Source: CAVXJN01 sp963773585 (GTDB lineage: Bacteria > Pseudomonadota > Gammaproteobacteria > JASBUN01). From it: 64,000 bases of DNA. The DNA lies in assembly GCA_963773585.1 (NCBI GenBank), contig CAVZBR010000004.1, forward strand, positions 992,001 to 1,056,000, given 5' to 3'. A program made the position numbers and the translations under genes. The notes below the pieces were generated by a model that saw nothing but the letters and a program-made list of their open reading frames with translations, ran no database searches and was not told the origin of the DNA. Shown here piece after piece: positions 61,654 to 64,000 of this stretch (the first letter of the stretch is position 1; each line of letters opens with the position of its first letter).

Positions 61654-64000
61654 TCAATCAGTGGCGCTTCCCGCGATCAGAGCTTGCTGCACACTGGCAA
61701 TTTGGCTCGCCGGCACCGGGCGGCTGAACAAATACCCTTGCCCTACCTGACACCCCTCGGCAAGCAGAAACGCGAGTTGGGCTTCCTGCTCGACACCTTC
61801 CGCTACAGTCTCCAGTTCGAGGCTGCGTGCCAGCCCGATTACAGCGCGGCTGATGGTTTCGCTGTTGCGATCTACGCCGATATCGCGCACGAACGATCGG
61901 TCGATCTTCAATCGATTGATTGGCAGATGCTTGAGGTAATTCAAGCTGGAATAGCCGGTGCCGAAGTCGTCGATTGCCAAATGTACGCCGAGCGCCCGCA
62001 TTCCTTCCAGGGTAGCGGTCGCCCTCGCCGGCTCGCGCATGATCATGGATTCAGTGACTTCCAGTTCGAGGCGGCCGGCATCGAGACCGGCCTCACGCAG
62101 AACACGCTGGACCAGTGGGATCAAGGTTTCCCCGTCGATCTGTTGCACGGACAAATTGACCGATACCCGCGGCACGTGCAGACCTTCCTCGTCCCACGCG
62201 ATCACTTGCCTGCAGGCTTCCTCGAGGACCCAAGCGCCGATATCGCCGATCATGCCTAACTCTTCGGCCACCGGTATGAAGCGCCCGGGTGGTACCAAGC
62301 CCAAAAGCGGGTGCTGCCATCGAACCAGCGCTTCGACGCCTACCATGCGACGCGACGTCAACTCCACCTGCGGTTGATAATGCAGCAACAATTCGCCATT
62401 TGCGGCGGCATTGCGGATGCCTGCCGCAATGGACAAGCGTTCGCTGACGCCTTCGGAGATCGCGCGGGAATACATCTGGTGTGAATTTCGTCCTGTGCGC
62501 TTGGCTTCGTACATTGCTGCTTCCGCGCGCTGCAGCAGGTCCTCACCATTGTCGCCATTTTCCGGAAAAAGGCTGATCCCGACGCTGAGAGTGATCGCGA
62601 CCTGCTGGTCGGCGACAGGTATGGCCTCGCGGAACTGCTCCATAATGGATTTGGCCGTCGCCACGGCATCGCCGCGTCCGGAGTCGCCTTCCATCAAGAT
62701 GACGAATGCGTTGCCACCTACCCGTGCCAACACATTTCCAAGGTGCAGCAAGCCGGATAGCCGGTCAGACACTACTTTCAGCACAGCGTCGCCGACGATT
62801 TGGCCAAAACTGTCGTTAATCATCTTGAACCGGTCTATGTCGACGAAAAAGACGGCCAGCCCGCTGTGTTCGCGGCGCGCCCGATACACGGCGTCGCCGA
62901 TGCGTTCGTGCAACAGAGCGCGATTCGGCAAGCGTGTGAGCGGATCGTAATGTGTCAGAAAGCTCACGCGAGCGGCTTGCTCGCGGGCTTCGGTCAAATC
63001 GGTCCACGAACCGACCACCTCGTCGGGCTGACCGGGCGCGCCGGGGAGCACGCTCATTTCGTCGCGCACGAATCGCGTGGTGCCACGGGCATCTCTAATT
63101 CGGTATTCTTGCACCAAGTGACCGCTGGCCCGGAGCTCGGCGAGGTTGCGCGCGACTTTTTCTCGGTCGGCAGTCTCCAGGTGTTGGGGCCACTCACGTT
63201 GGGCGATCATGCTCCGCGACTGAAATCCGAACAAACGTTCCACGTTATCGCTGACCCAACGTAATGTAAGTCCGACGGTGTCCATGGACAGTTGGTAAAG
63301 CACGACCGAGCTGGCGCTTAGTATATGGTCGAGACGTTGCGCGGATTCGCGCAGCTGCAAGGTCCGGCGGCGTACCTGCCAGCGCAATACGGCGCTCGCG
63401 GTCAGAAACAGCATCAACAGGCCGAAGGCGGCGAATGCGAAATCGCGGATGCGTGGCGGCAAGACCGGTTCTTGCGCCGGTACCATGGCCGCGCTGAGCG
63501 CCGCGTAATAGACGGAATTCTCATCGTAGCGCCACTGGCGAAGATAAGTGTCGACGGTGCCGAGTAAGTCGAGCGGATCGCCTTTTCTGGTGGCGAAATA
63601 CAGTGCGACCGGATCGAATACGACGGGCGATTCCTTGAGGCCGAAGCGCTTCTCCGAGAAAGCGGCGTAATAGCTGTTGCTGACGACTGCATCGGCGTCA
63701 CCGTCGCGTACAGCCTGGAATGCGATTTCGTAGCTGGGGTATGTGAGCTGCGTGTAGCGCAGGCCAAGCCCGTGCATCACCTTGGCCAAGGCTGCGAGTT
63801 GAACCGAATCCGACAACAACCCGATTCGTTTGCCCTTGAGGTCGCCAAGGTTCAGCACCCGTTCGCCAGCGCGGGTCAGTACGACTGACCAACTGTGGGT
63901 CACCGGGATGTAGTGAAAGTCGAACATCTGCTTTCGTTTCTCGGAATACGCCACATCCGGCATGAGATCGATACCTCCGATCTGCAGTAGTTGCAGGCAG
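61654..64000 (-). CDS. Periplasmic-sensor PAS-GGDEF-EAL protein, partial (781+ aa)
   Basis: The 5' end lies outside the window, since the frame is open to 64000 (LQLLQIGGIDL precedes the first visible Met). The N-terminal part is a periplasmic solute-binding-like (SBP_bac_3) domain: PDVAYSEKRKQMFDF and GKRIGLLSDSVQLAAL, and DADAVVSNSYYAAF. One membrane helix (FAFAAFGLLMLFLTASAVL) leads to PAS, GGDEF with degenerate GGNAF (Asp and Glu lost, likely not a cyclase), and EAL with intact EALVRW, DDFGTGYSSL and KIDRSF. It is probably a c-di-GMP phosphodiesterase controlled by a small ligand. Confidence 0.9.
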   Translation of the reverse strand, partial: CLQLLQIGGIDLMPDVAYSEKRKQMFDFHYIPVTHSWSVVLTRAGERVLNLGDLKGKRIGLLSDSVQLAALAKVMHGLGLRYTQLTYPSYEIAFQAVRDGDADAVVSNSYYAAFSEKRFGLKESPVVFDPVALYFATRKGDPLDLLGTVDTYLRQWRYDENSVYYAALSAAMVPAQEPVLPPRIRDFAFAAFGLLMLFLTASAVLRWQVRRRTLQLRESAQRLDHILSASSVVLYQLSMDTVGLTLRWVSDNVERLFGFQSRSMIAQREWPQHLETADREKVARNLAELRASGHLVQEYRIRDARGTTRFVRDEMSVLPGAPGQPDEVVGSWTDLTEAREQAARVSFLTHYDPLTRLPNRALLHERIGDAVYRARREHSGLAVFFVDIDRFKMINDSFGQIVGDAVLKVVSDRLSGLLHLGNVLARVGGNAFVILMEGDSGRGDAVATAKSIMEQFREAIPVADQQVAITLSVGISLFPENGDNGEDLLQRAEAAMYEAKRTGRNSHQMYSRAISEGVSERLSIAAGIRNAAANGELLLHYQPQVELTSRRMVGVEALVRWQHPLLGLVPPGRFIPVAEELGMIGDIGAWVLEEACRQVIAWDEEGLHVPRVSVNLSVQQIDGETLIPLVQRVLREAGLDAGRLELEVTESMIMREPARATATLEGMRALGVHLAIDDFGTGYSSLNYLKHLPINRLKIDRSFVRDIGVDRNSETISRAVIGLARSLELETVAEGVEQEAQLAFLLAEGCQVGQGYLFSRPVPASQIASVQQALIAGSATD

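Overview
The window looks like a piece of chromosome from a chemolithotrophic, sulfur-oxidising proteobacterium, most likely a gammaproteobacterium (inference from gene content, not from a marker gene). The strongest indicator is an aprM-aprB-aprA operon for dissimilatory APS reductase with a membrane anchor. Around it lie a periplasmic DsrE-like protein, a TauE/SafE-type anion exporter, SufS-SufE and a MOSC protein. The sequence is mostly GC-rich, with a more AT-rich stretch at about 24.1-27.1 kb. I found no rRNA, tRNA, CRISPR array, insertion sequence or phage gene.

Layout. 1-8 kb: an EamA exporter, a GST, an overlapping DUF1326/DUF2182 pair and an autotransporter. 8.4-14.2 kb: a very large polytopic membrane/GH94 glycoside phosphorylase-like gene broken by one frameshift. 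14.4-20.5 kb: a large catalase (KatE type), divergent from a paoABC-type molybdenum aldehyde oxidoreductase operon. 21-22.8 kb: a YadG/YadH-like ABC exporter. 23-27 kb: poorly characterised genes, including a reading frame split by one stop codon, a DUF4279 protein, a 55-residue protein, and an overlapping set of a 116-aa protein, a SlyD-like FKBP and a TPR-like protein. 27.1-30.4 kb: aprA, aprB and aprM on the minus strand with clear 3' hairpins. 31-40 kb: a DsrE-like protein, CsbD, an EF-G paralogue, SufSE, MOSC, MarC, DUF924 and TauE. 40.4-43.1 kb: a PP2C/Ser-Thr kinase fusion downstream of a formate/nitrite-type channel. 43.7-64 kb: DedA and then a signalling-rich segment with five GGDEF-domain genes, two of which also carry EAL, plus a REC-CheC regulator, an LLM oxidoreductase, DUF427, a nuclease-like secreted protein, a formyltransferase, a SYLF protein and an SDR-like protein.

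How the genes may work together. AprBA with AprM oxidises sulfite plus AMP to APS and passes electrons to the quinone pool. The catalase next to the aldehyde oxidoreductase could remove peroxide made by that enzyme. The right end is dominated by cyclic-di-GMP turnover: a lipoprotein sensor overlaps a GGDEF-EAL gene, a REC-CheC regulator overlaps a PAS-GGDEF gene, and one diguanylate cyclase appears decayed (two frameshifts, one stop codon, and a GGGEF active-site motif).

A dispersed intergenic palindromic repeat family occurs in four clusters (about 3.3, 4.4, 8.3 and 57.3-57.9 kb); the last is a tandem array with a unit of about 165 bp. Several starts were moved from the longest open frame to a start with a better ribosome binding site, as noted. 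One gene, CsbD, is shorter than typical ORF-length cut-offs.
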